DNA from: Calditrichota bacterium | Lineage (GTDB): Bacteria > Calditrichota > Calditrichia > RBG-13-44-9 | NCBI GenBank assembly: GCA_024276455.1 | Contig: JAJRXE010000099.1 | Span: forward strand, 1-25,174 | Length of the DNA: 25,174 nt | Direction: 5' to 3' | Shown here: positions 7,910-14,873 of the stretch, in pieces | Numbering within the stretch: position 1 is the stretch's first letter | How the letters are laid out: each line of letters starts with the position of its first letter | Made by a program: the position numbers and the translations under genes | The notes under the pieces: model-generated | The model's database searches: none | The model's input: only the letters and a program-made list of their open reading frames with translations | What the model was told of the DNA's origin: nothing

Positions 7910-8404
7910 ATGACAGATTGCAATCAAAATATTAAACATATATTAGAATGTCTGAACAGGAATTTTCAGCAGTATTGCGACCTCTTGCTTCCCTTGCGGG
8001 AATTAAATCCCTCTTCCCAAACGGACCGATTTTACTCCGATCTGCAACAATATTTAGCCACTCTGGTGGCGGTGGAAAACGAAATTCTGGAATTCCGCCT
8101 GAGAAAGATTCTGGAAGAAGAACATCCCTATTTGCCGGAAATTAAAATCGAACGGATTGTTCATATTAATGCAATCCAAATGCTAGACCTTCCCCAACTA
8201 ATTGACCGTTTTTTACTACAGCGTAAACAACTCAATCATTTGTTATTGACGGTTAGCGATGAAGAGTGGAATCGCACCGGTTTGCATGCGAAAGAAGGTC
8301 ACGTAAGCTTCCGGGAATTCGTTAACCGAATCATTAAAAAAGATCAGGATATTCTGGAAGAATTAAAACAGAAGCTGGCCAATCAATCCTCTGTTACCGG
8401 TTGA
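7910..8404 (+). CDS. DinB/YfiT-like four-helix protein, metal ligands apparently lost
   Basis: A soluble, mainly helical protein of 164 residues. The middle and end match the DinB-like superfamily pattern: an Arg-rich helix followed by LEEEHPYLPEI (about residues 67-77), then a helix, the turn EEWNRTGLHAKEGHVSFREF (about 122-141) and a last helix ending ILEEL. In metal-binding members the three ligands are histidines in helices 1 and 3; by my alignment the equivalent positions are Thr, Lys and Ile here, so it probably does not bind metal in the usual way. Family members include thiol transferases, damage-inducible proteins and many of unknown role, and no reaction can be assigned. It stands alone on the plus strand, and its last 22 bp overlap the 3' end of the convergent DUF502 gene. 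Confidence 0.6.
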   Translation: MTDCNQNIKHILECLNRNFQQYCDLLLPLRELNPSSQTDRFYSDLQQYLATLVAVENEILEFRLRKILEEEHPYLPEIKIERIVHINAIQMLDLPQLIDRFLLQRKQLNHLLLTVSDEEWNRTGLHAKEGHVSFREFVNRIIKKDQDILEELKQKLANQSSVTG

Positions 8405-9009
8405 TTGGGAACCCCTACCAATTTCTCTGGTAAAGCCATTCCCCCTGAAACAATCATTTTCATCGCTTCTTCAATGGACAAATTGGTAAACAATATTTCT
8501 TTCATTGGAACCAGCACCAGAAACCCGGAAGCCGGATTGATGGAAGTTAAAATTAATACGCTTCCCAGTAACTCTTTCGAAAACGCCGGTTGGATTTGAC
8601 CATTCAATATGCCAATTGAATAGATCCCTTTGCGCGGATATTCAATAATCACCGCTCGCTGTCCTTCGCGCTTCTCCTGTCCGGTAAGGGTTGTTACCAT
8701 TTGTTTTACGGCGGAATAAACCGTCTTCGCAATGGGAATCCGACTAACCACAAGTTCTCCCCAATAAATCAGCTTGCGACCCAGATAATTCTTTGTTAAC
8801 GTCCCGACCAAATAAATAAACAGCAGTCCCAAAAGAATTCCCAACCCCGGGATGTAAACCGGCAAATAATTCTGAACCAGGGGACGAACCAGATTATCGA
8901 AAAAACGGAATAACCAGATTAATACAGCAATTGCTAAAGTCAAGGGAATAATTACCACCAATCCGGAAAGAAAATTGTTTTTAAGGTTCAGTTTAATACG
9001 ATTCCACAT
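8383..9009 (-). CDS. DUF502 family inner-membrane protein
   Basis: A 208-residue membrane protein of the DUF502 family, whose biochemical role is unknown. Two hydrophobic segments are seen, about residues 14-35 and 50-75, the second with the family's PGLGILLGLLFIYLVGTLTKN sequence split by a Gly-rich turn. The soluble part holds the characteristic IPIAKTVYSAVKQ block (about 91-103), then FSKELLGSVLILTSINPASGF-type strands and a C-terminal segment with Ser-Gly-Gly-Met typical of the family. ATG at 9009 follows a GGAGAG ribosome site. It is the third gene of a minus-strand set with the receiver-DHp-receiver protein and the PAP2 phosphatase, 60 bp after the latter. Its 3' end overlaps the convergent plus-strand gene by 22 bp. 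Confidence 0.9.
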   Translation of the reverse strand: MWNRIKLNLKNNFLSGLVVIIPLTLAIAVLIWLFRFFDNLVRPLVQNYLPVYIPGLGILLGLLFIYLVGTLTKNYLGRKLIYWGELVVSRIPIAKTVYSAVKQMVTTLTGQEKREGQRAVIIEYPRKGIYSIGILNGQIQPAFSKELLGSVLILTSINPASGFLVLVPMKEILFTNLSIEEAMKMIVSGGMALPEKLVGVPNQPVTED

Positions 9010-9069
9010 CTTGCTCTCCGGGATTTTATGAGTAATAAAATTATTAGGCGGGCAATTTCGCCATTGGCT

Positions 9070-9639
9070 TCAATCGATATTCACTTTCCAATATTTGACA
9101 TTAAGCAGGTTAAAGAGGTAATAAACCACCATTCCGCACCCTGTTCCCAAAAGAAATCCCGCCAGCACATCGAGGGGATAATGCACTCCTACGTAAATGC
9201 GAGAGAACCCGACCACTAATGCGATGAAGACAAATAAAATTGTATATTTTCGATAGAATAAAGCGAAAATGGTTGCAAAACCGGCAATATTCGTTGCGTG
9301 TGAAGATGGGAAAGCATACTTCCCGCCACAACCAACCAGGAGGCGAACATGTTCCAGGACATGACAGGGACGAATCCTACCCGCCAGCGGTTTGACTACC
9401 GAAGCAGACATTTGATCTGTCAATATTAGAGTGGGAATAACAAGAAGAGCCGCTATCCTACCCCGCTTTCCCCCTTTTACAACCAGCAATAACCACACCA
9501 GAACAATAGGTATCCGCCAATTCTTTTCGTTGGTAACAAATGGCATGACCACATCGAATAACCTGTTGGCAATATCCTGATTTAGAAACGAAAAAAGAGC
9601 AATGTCTAAATGAAGAAGAAAATGCAGGAAGGTTTCCAT
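9070..9639 (-). CDS. PAP2 family membrane phosphatase
   Basis: Integral membrane phosphatase of 189 residues, expected to remove a phosphate from a lipid phosphate such as undecaprenyl pyrophosphate or phosphatidylglycerol phosphate at the outer face of the inner membrane. The three-part active site is complete: Lys83-x6-Arg90-Pro91, Pro-Ser-Ser-His at 111-114, and Ser136-Arg137-x5-His143-x3-Asp147. About five or six hydrophobic segments surround these motifs. The ATG at 9639 directly abuts the stop codon of the upstream receiver gene (TAA then ATG), so translation is probably coupled. The substrate cannot be read from the sequence; a PgsA gene elsewhere in the window leaves phosphatidylglycerol phosphate as one option. 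Confidence 0.93.
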   Translation of the reverse strand: METFLHFLLHLDIALFSFLNQDIANRLFDVVMPFVTNEKNWRIPIVLVWLLLVVKGGKRGRIAALLVIPTLILTDQMSASVVKPLAGRIRPCHVLEHVRLLVGCGGKYAFPSSHATNIAGFATIFALFYRKYTILFVFIALVVGFSRIYVGVHYPLDVLAGFLLGTGCGMVVYYLFNLLNVKYWKVNID

Positions 9640-10701
9640 TTAGTTGGTGTCGGATTTGTATTTAAGAATTTTTGAGATAAACGACAGGATTTGCTCCCGG
9701 TTGAAAGGTTTCCCGATAAAACCAAGAGCCCCCCGGTCCATTACCTCCTGAATTGTTTCATCATATTCAAAGCCTGAAGTCAAAATCACTTTTACGTGAG
9801 GATTAATCGTTTTAAGATGTTTGAACACTTCATTCCCATTGATATCGGGGAGATAAAAATCCAGCAGGACGACTTCAATAATATTTTTATTCGCTTCATA
9901 CAATTCAATACCTTCTTTGGCGGAAGAAGCCAGGATGACCTTATACCCTTCATTTTCTAACAATTCTTTGATAATATGGCGCAGGTTTTCCTCATCTTCA
10001 ATTACCAGAACATATTTATCGGTGGTAATGGCTTCCTCCTCATTGAGTCCAAGATTAATCATTTTCATTCCATGGGGAATATTCTGAATAACCGGAGAAG
10101 AAATCTCTCTAAAGCGACGTAAAATATTCGCGATTCGAGTACCGGATTTGTAAATGAGTTGCAAATAGTTCGAAATTTTCGAATCGGAGACCCCCAGACG
10201 TCCCAGTTCCATTTTTATCATGTCCACTGCAGACAGAATTACTGTCAGCGGCTGATTGATCTCGTGATTGGCCGTAGTAATCGTGGCGTTATAGGTAATT
10301 CTTCTTTCGGCTTCGGTAAGCTTTCTTTCCAGCTCACGTCTTTCCAGGGCTTTTTTTAATCGAATTCTCAATTCGTCCACATTAACCGGCTTGATTAAAT
10401 AATCGCTGGCACCCAGGCGTAACGCTTCAATTGCCGTCTGGATAGAGGCAAAGCCGGTAATAATAATCACCGCTACCTGGGGATTGGTAAATTTTATCTT
10501 TTCTAAAAGTTCAATCCCCCCAATACTTTCCATTTTCAAATCAGTAATCACCAAATCGAAATTCGACTTGTTTAAAATTTCTAAAGCCTCGACGCCATCG
10601 CTGCAAATGGTTGTACGATATTCATCCCTTTCTAAAACCTTTTGTAGGAACAAACGAGAAGAGTAATCGTCATCAACAATTAATATTTTTTCCTTGGCCA
10701 T
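9640..10701 (-). CDS. Dual receiver protein with internal histidine-kinase H-box (REC-DHp-REC)
   Basis: A 353-residue signalling protein with no DNA-binding or catalytic output. The first receiver (1-125) is complete: acidic pocket Asp10-Asp12, phosphoacceptor Asp54, Thr82 and Lys104. The second (229-350) is also complete: Glu235-Asp236, Asp281, Thr308 and Lys331. Between them, residues about 120-200 look like a histidine-kinase dimerisation domain with H-box NHEINQPLT (His146), but no N, G1 or G2 ATP-binding boxes follow; the second receiver occupies the place of the ATPase domain. It may act as a phosphotransfer intermediate or a dimeric scaffold. It heads a set with the adjoining PAP2 and DUF502 genes. 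ATG at 10701 follows AGGGA. A CRP-like palindrome lies about 75 bp upstream. Confidence 0.9.
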   Translation of the reverse strand: MAKEKILIVDDDYSSRLFLQKVLERDEYRTTICSDGVEALEILNKSNFDLVITDLKMESIGGIELLEKIKFTNPQVAVIIITGFASIQTAIEALRLGASDYLIKPVNVDELRIRLKKALERRELERKLTEAERRITYNATITTANHEINQPLTVILSAVDMIKMELGRLGVSDSKISNYLQLIYKSGTRIANILRRFREISSPVIQNIPHGMKMINLGLNEEEAITTDKYVLVIEDEENLRHIIKELLENEGYKVILASSAKEGIELYEANKNIIEVVLLDFYLPDINGNEVFKHLKTINPHVKVILTSGFEYDETIQEVMDRGALGFIGKPFNREQILSFISKILKYKSDTN

Positions 10702-10768
10702 TTAAATTCCCTAAAGATATTTTTTAACAAATTAACATTTTAATAAATGGTAAATCAAGCAGATTTTC

Positions 10769-10784
10769 TGTGATCTGGATCAGA
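10769..10784 (-). promoter_or_regulatory. CRP/FNR-family operator, near-perfect palindrome
   Basis: The sequence TGTGATCTGGATCAGA matches 14 of 16 positions of the Escherichia coli CRP consensus TGTGATCTAGATCACA. It lies in the gap between the SpoIIE gene and the REC-DHp-REC gene, 68-83 bp before the latter's ATG on the minus strand. A Crp-type regulator with a CRP-like recognition helix is encoded at 16616-17296. A possible -35 (TTGATT, 10758-10753) lies just downstream, though its -10 is poor. Confidence 0.5.
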
Positions 10785-10827
10785 CTGAGGAAAAAATCTA
10801 TTGCTCCGTGAATTGACTGAACGGTTT

Positions 10828-12627
10828 TTAACCGGAGAGGAACTGAACTAACAAAAGGGTCATATCATCGGCGATCTGATTGGGTCTGCTAAACTCCATA
10901 ATATCGTCAAATATGTTTCGGGTAATTAGACTCGATTCATCGGAATACAGTTGAATGTATTTCAGAAATTTATCTTTTAATCTCTCTCGCCCGTAGTTTT
11001 CCAGTTTCCGATTTTTCGCTTCAATAATTCCATCGGTGAAAAAAAGGATGCTGTCCCCTGGTTCCAGACGCATGGTTCGATCTTCGTAAATGGTGCTGTC
11101 CAACACCCCCAAAAAGAAGCCCAAGGAATCCAAATCAAAAATTTTCTTTTCTTTTCCGTTTAAATACATGGGGAAACTCTGACTGGCATTTGCAAAAGTC
11201 GCCGATAAACTTTCAATGTTCACGATCATATAAAACGCGCTAATAAAATCCCCGGTATCCAGTATTTTACAAAAATCCTGATTCATTTTTTGCAGCAGCT
11301 GGGCCGGTGAGCGGAACTGGAACTGGTAATTCCGGAAAAAAGCCTTTACCATGGCCGCAATGATTGCCGAGGAGACTCCATGGCCGGACACGTCTGCAAT
11401 GAGAATGCCCAATGTTTGATCATCGAGTTGAACTACATCAAAAAAGTCGCCTCCCAACTGAGACGTGGTGGTGTATTTGGAAGCAAAGCGAATTCCCGGA
11501 ATATTGGGGAATTTCCGTGGTAAAAGAGATTTTTGCAACTTTTCAGCCATACTCAGCTCGTTCAACATCGTTTGATTCTGCCGCTCTATGACCAGTCTTG
11601 CCGCTTCCACCGATTCCAACTTTTTCACCAGGGAGGAAGTTTTTTCTTGCAATCTTTTCTTGGAATTCTGCAGCGATTCCAGATAAACCTCTAATTCTTT
11701 ATTGCGCCGGCGGATCTTCTCCGTAATTCGAATCCGCTGAATACTCATGGCAAAAAGATTCGCCACGGTTTGTAAAATTGCAATATCGGCCTGATCAAAC
11801 TCCGCCTCATCCTTCGATTCGATGTTGATCACCCCTACCACTTCATTCTGTAAAAAGATAGGCACACATAATTCAGAAGAACTCATAAAACTGGGCAAAT
11901 GGTGGTAATAATCAATTTGTCTTAAATCTTTCACAAAAATTGGTTTTTTTTCGCGGATCGTCTTCCCCACCACTCCAATCTCAATGGACTGGCGATATCC
12001 CCCCTTAAAATTGCGGTCGAAGTAGGCTTTTGATTCGCCTGCAATGGCAACTAAATACACATAATCCCCTTTGAGGTCCTTCTCCCGCAGAAAAATTGAT
12101 ACATGGTAAAAATTGTATTTTTCATTATGGACTTTATTGACAATGAACTCAGCCAGAGATTCAATATCGTTGTACTGATTAATATTGTTGGTGATTTCAT
12201 TTAATAATTTCAAATAATCAAGGTGTCTCTGAAAGGAAAATGCTTGTGATTCAAAAACGGTTTTGTCCAGTAAAACAACAATGTACTTCTCATCCTCTGC
12301 ATCAGTACCAGAACGACTATTCAGTTGCTGGATCAACAATAGATTGTCCGGATATTCTCGGGGTGTAAAAAATCCATCCTTCCTCTGCAGCCGATTGGAT
12401 GTGAAGCTCTCCGCCCCCTCATCCTGTTCTGCAATGGTAAACAGTTCAAAAATAGTTCGACCTTGAATATTTTTCTCGTGACCTGTTAAATTTTTAAAAG
12501 GTGAATTTGCAAACTGAATGCAGTATTGATGATTTAAAATCGCATAAGGAAAAGGGAAGGGAAAGTTTATGAGGTCATGTTTATCTTTAATCTTCTTTGG
12601 TTCGCTTTTTATGACTGACGTACCCAT
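10828..12627 (-). CDS. PAS-GAF-SpoIIE (PP2C-type) serine phosphatase
   Basis: A 599-residue soluble sensor phosphatase, likely to act on the STAS protein encoded two genes upstream. Order: a PAS-like domain (about 20-125), a GAF domain (about 137-302), a charged coiled coil (303-370), and a SpoIIE/PP2C domain (372-599). Metal-site aspartates are kept: Asp404 in LGGDFFD, Asp422 in ADVSGHG, Asp532 in FTDGIIE, and Asp587-Asp588. The motif usually read AGHNPP is here ASQSFP (481-486), as in a minority of the family. ATG at 12627 lies 10 bp after the stop of the receiver-kinase gene with no clear ribosome site, so its translation may depend on coupling. It is the last gene of the STAS, receiver-kinase, phosphatase operon. 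Confidence 0.93.
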   Translation of the reverse strand: MGTSVIKSEPKKIKDKHDLINFPFPFPYAILNHQYCIQFANSPFKNLTGHEKNIQGRTIFELFTIAEQDEGAESFTSNRLQRKDGFFTPREYPDNLLLIQQLNSRSGTDAEDEKYIVVLLDKTVFESQAFSFQRHLDYLKLLNEITNNINQYNDIESLAEFIVNKVHNEKYNFYHVSIFLREKDLKGDYVYLVAIAGESKAYFDRNFKGGYRQSIEIGVVGKTIREKKPIFVKDLRQIDYYHHLPSFMSSSELCVPIFLQNEVVGVINIESKDEAEFDQADIAILQTVANLFAMSIQRIRITEKIRRRNKELEVYLESLQNSKKRLQEKTSSLVKKLESVEAARLVIERQNQTMLNELSMAEKLQKSLLPRKFPNIPGIRFASKYTTTSQLGGDFFDVVQLDDQTLGILIADVSGHGVSSAIIAAMVKAFFRNYQFQFRSPAQLLQKMNQDFCKILDTGDFISAFYMIVNIESLSATFANASQSFPMYLNGKEKKIFDLDSLGFFLGVLDSTIYEDRTMRLEPGDSILFFTDGIIEAKNRKLENYGRERLKDKFLKYIQLYSDESSLITRNIFDDIMEFSRPNQIADDMTLLLVQFLSG

Positions 12628-12637
12628 TTTTAAGGTT

Positions 12638-13564
12638 CTATTTTTGTGGACGCTGTTTAATTAACGTAATAATATTGCCCTTTTGATTAAAATGAACCTC
12701 ATCGATTAAGTGTTTAATAATCATGAATCCCCGACCATAGGCCTTGTCATTGGTTTGATCGGAGATTTTGAAACTGGTGTCCACAATTTTTTTCCAATCA
12801 AAACCGGGGCCTTCGTCCTGAACCGTAAGGGAAAACACCTCCGTATTGCACTCAAATGCAATACGGATCTTCCGCTTTCCGTAAGCTGGGTTGCAGAGTC
12901 TTTCTTCTCTCAATCGTTCGTATTCGGTGATTCCCATTAAATCATCCTTTTTCATGGAAGAAGGAAGTTCCAGATTCCCATGTTCTATGGAATTAATAAG
13001 GGTTTCATTAAAAACCAATTCGTACTGGGTGATTTCATCGTCTTCCGCAAAATGCATTTTTTGCAGCAGTGTTGCTAATTCGTGCGACACGACATCCGGA
13101 TCGATTTCGGCGGTCTCAAATTCAAACTTCATCTGTAAATAATTTAAATTCTCGTAAAACTTATTCTTTTTTAGACTTTTTCTCTGCCGTTTTAAAATTT
13201 TATCGACGATCTTTTTGACATCGGACAGTTCAAAGGGTTTAGTAATATACTCCTGCGCTCCGCTTTTTAACGCCGAGATAGCAAAATCCAGCGTCCGCTG
13301 ACCGGTCAGTAAAATAACCGGCAAATCCGTTTTTGTTTGCTTAATAATTTTTAACAGTTCAATACCGGATTTACCAGGAAGATTAATATCGGTAATTACT
13401 AAATTAAAATCATGACCATTATTCAATTTTTCGATTGCTTCCTCCGTGGAATTCACGGCAGTAATACCATATCCGAAATCCTGGAGGTAATCCCTCAACA
13501 AGTCTATAATCAAATCTTCATCTTCCACAAGCAAAATATGAGGATTAGACATATTTTTAATCAT
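12638..13564 (-). CDS. Receiver domain fused to RsbW-type anti-sigma kinase (REC-HATPase)
   Basis: A 308-residue fusion that puts a partner-switching kinase under the control of a phosphorylation switch. The receiver (residues 9-125) is complete: Glu14-Asp15-Glu16, phosphoacceptor Asp59, Thr87 and Lys109. After a basic linker (RQRKSLKKNK) comes a GHKL ATPase of the RsbW type: N box with Glu187 and Asn191 (VFNETLINSIEHGN), G1 DEGPGFDW (230-237) and G2 YGRGFMIIK (256-264). No phosphoacceptor histidine is present, so it is not a hybrid histidine kinase. ATG at 13564 is chosen because AAAGGAGAG lies at the right distance; Met5 is a weaker option. It is 17 bp after the STAS gene and 10 bp before the phosphatase gene. 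Confidence 0.93.
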   Translation of the reverse strand: MIKNMSNPHILLVEDEDLIIDLLRDYLQDFGYGITAVNSTEEAIEKLNNGHDFNLVITDINLPGKSGIELLKIIKQTKTDLPVILLTGQRTLDFAISALKSGAQEYITKPFELSDVKKIVDKILKRQRKSLKKNKFYENLNYLQMKFEFETAEIDPDVVSHELATLLQKMHFAEDDEITQYELVFNETLINSIEHGNLELPSSMKKDDLMGITEYERLREERLCNPAYGKRKIRIAFECNTEVFSLTVQDEGPGFDWKKIVDTSFKISDQTNDKAYGRGFMIIKHLIDEVHFNQKGNIITLIKQRPQK

Positions 13565-13581
13565 ATTTTTCTCTCCTTTTT

Positions 13582-13887
13582 CTACTTCTCAATAGGAAAG
13601 AGCTGATTTAATTTAATCGATTGGAAAAGCTCATAAAGATTATCATTAATACCTTTTATGCGCATTTTCCTTCCTAACGCAATCACATTTTTGTAAAACA
13701 ATAAGAATTTACCAATACCCGAACTTGTTATGAACGGAACATAGGTTAAGTCAAACACGGCTTCTTTGAAATCTTTGTTCAACAGTTCCTGAAAATATTC
13801 CTTTAGTTCTTCGGCATTCTCATTGTCGACTGCGCCCATTATTGAAATTTTTACGGCCCCATTTTCTTGAAGAATATTAAACTCCAT
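13582..13887 (-). CDS. STAS-domain anti-anti-sigma factor
   Basis: A single STAS domain of 101 residues, expected to be phosphorylated by the receiver-kinase fusion encoded next and dephosphorylated by the phosphatase after that. The phosphorylation loop is VPFITSSGIGKFL (residues 50-62), with Ser55 the likely site. It differs strongly from the other STAS protein at 2045-2410, so the two modules are probably separate circuits. The start is ATG at 13887, with a strong AAGGAGG ribosome site just before it. It is the first gene of its operon, and a sigma54-like promoter lies 36-51 bp upstream. Confidence 0.92.
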   Translation of the reverse strand: MEFNILQENGAVKISIMGAVDNENAEELKEYFQELLNKDFKEAVFDLTYVPFITSSGIGKFLLFYKNVIALGRKMRIKGINDNLYELFQSIKLNQLFPIEK

Positions 13888-13922
13888 GGTAACCTCCTTG
13901 TTTTAAACTCACTACACATTAA

Positions 13923-13938
13923 TACAAATAACATGCCA
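13923..13938 (-). promoter_or_regulatory. Candidate sigma54 (-24/-12) promoter
   Basis: The minus strand reads TGGCATGTTATTTGTA (13938-13923). Against the sigma54 pattern TGGCACGRNNNTTGCW the invariant GG and the TTG are present at the correct spacing; the C of the -12 GC is T. It lies 36 bp before the ATG of the STAS gene. No sigma54 activator is in the window, so this is a sequence match only. Confidence 0.35.
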
Positions 13939-14390
13939 AGTCTTAACTATTGAAAAAGTGAGGATTTAGTGCGGTTTTTTCTATCTATTGTTTCATTCGT
14001 CTCTTTTTACAGCTTAGTTAACGAATGATTTTTCGTCATTATCTGGTGAATTAACAGACACTTTTTGTTTTTTCAACAGAGGGGTGAAGATCGGAATCTT
14101 AGGTCCCACAAAAAATTCAGCAAGTTTCATCATCCGGTTTGGGTAATTTTTCTGTTAAAAAGGATCATCCCGCCAATTTATTTCTTGATCAGTATGATTC
14201 CCATTAATTTCCCTCCATGCTCAAGTGCGTTTTTTCACCTTCCCCCGAAAAGCATTTTCCCTCATGCAAGAAAAGAAAATCTGTTTTTCCATGTTTAGTC
14301 TAATCCAATCACTATGATTCAATTCACTTAATGATAATAGAAATTATTTGTTTATCTACTAAAAATGCTTAAATTTCAAACCTTGTTTGA

Positions 14391-14405
14391 CGAAATCGGA
14401 TTTCG
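14391..14405. repeat. Short perfect inverted repeat CGAAAT-CGG-ATTTCG
   Basis: Six-base arms with a three-base loop, about 120 bp upstream of the lapA-like gene. It could be an operator or a small hairpin; there is no T tract, so it is not a terminator. It occurs once as far as I can see. Confidence 0.4.
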
Positions 14406-14467
14406 GACGATTTAGTGGTTGGAAAGATTTACCGACAATTTTCAATTTTTTAAAACCAAAAAACAGA

Positions 14468-14511
14468 TTGATTTATTTCTACTTGACATATAATTTTGAT
14501 TGAACATTGTA
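14468..14511 (+). promoter_or_regulatory. Candidate promoter of the lapA operon
   Basis: Two overlapping readings exist. TTGATT (14468-14473) with a 15-base spacer precedes a perfect TATAAT (14489-14494); alternatively a perfect TTGACA (14483-14488) is followed after 17 bases by a poor ATTGTA (14506-14511). Either would give a short leader before the ATG at 14525, whose ribosome site is AAAAAGGAG. Confidence 0.4.
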
Positions 14512-14524
14512 AAAAGGAGTCGCG

Positions 14525-14857
14525 ATGAAGGTCATTGTAAATCTTATTAAGATTTTGGTAGTTATTCTGTTAATTTTTGTACTCATCCAGAATGCCGATC
14601 AAAAAGTTGATTTAAAAATTTTTACCCTCTATTACTCTCAGGTGTTACTTTCCATTGTTTTACTTTTCACTCTTCTGGTTGGAGTGCTGATTGGCGCCTT
14701 ATTAGTAAGCGGCAGCTTGTTCACCGCACGAGCAGAAATTCGAGAACTCAAGAAGAAAAATAAGCAGTTGAATATGGAACTGGACAATCTCAGGAACATC
14801 TCCATTGATGAAATCTCCGAGCAGGACATATCCCAGTCGAGCCAAAACATAGAATAA
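14525..14857 (+). CDS. lapA: LapA-domain inner-membrane protein
   Basis: A 110-residue membrane protein of the LapA family (once DUF1049). Two hydrophobic segments are seen (about residues 5-22 and 42-64), with the family signature IQNADQKVDLKI between them (about 21-32), then a basic coiled coil (AEIRELKKKNKQLNMELDNL, about 69-88) and an acidic Ser/Gln-rich tail. In enterobacteria LapA pairs with LapB, which scaffolds lipopolysaccharide synthesis and controls LpxC turnover. The pairing with a LapB-like gene 16 bp downstream supports the name. The ribosome site AAGGAG lies at a good distance before the ATG. It is the first gene of a six-gene plus-strand run. Confidence 0.88.
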   Translation: MKVIVNLIKILVVILLIFVLIQNADQKVDLKIFTLYYSQVLLSIVLLFTLLVGVLIGALLVSGSLFTARAEIRELKKKNKQLNMELDNLRNISIDEISEQDISQSSQNIE

Positions 14858-14873
14858 GAAGGAGAGTATTTTA

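Larger units (their letters stand above)
13888..14524. other. 637-bp intergenic region between divergent operons
   Basis: AT-rich region separating the minus-strand STAS operon from the plus-strand lapA operon. It holds the sigma54-like site at 13923-13938, a short perfect hairpin CGAAAT-CGG-ATTTCG at 14391-14405, a weak hairpin AATGA/TCATT near 14024-14040, and the promoter-like elements just before lapA. Open frames here lack ribosome sites and recognisable protein sequence. No RNA gene is recognised. The length suggests complex regulation or decayed sequence. Confidence 0.6.

Noticed and set aside
14221..14292. Small minus-strand frame of 23 codons starting at ATG 14292
   Set aside because: No ribosome site, and the composition (Lys/Arg/Phe from AT-rich sequence) is what chance gives.
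14065..14298. Plus-strand 77-codon frame in the intergenic region before lapA
   Set aside because: TTG start, no ribosome site, unusual composition and no recognisable protein pattern.
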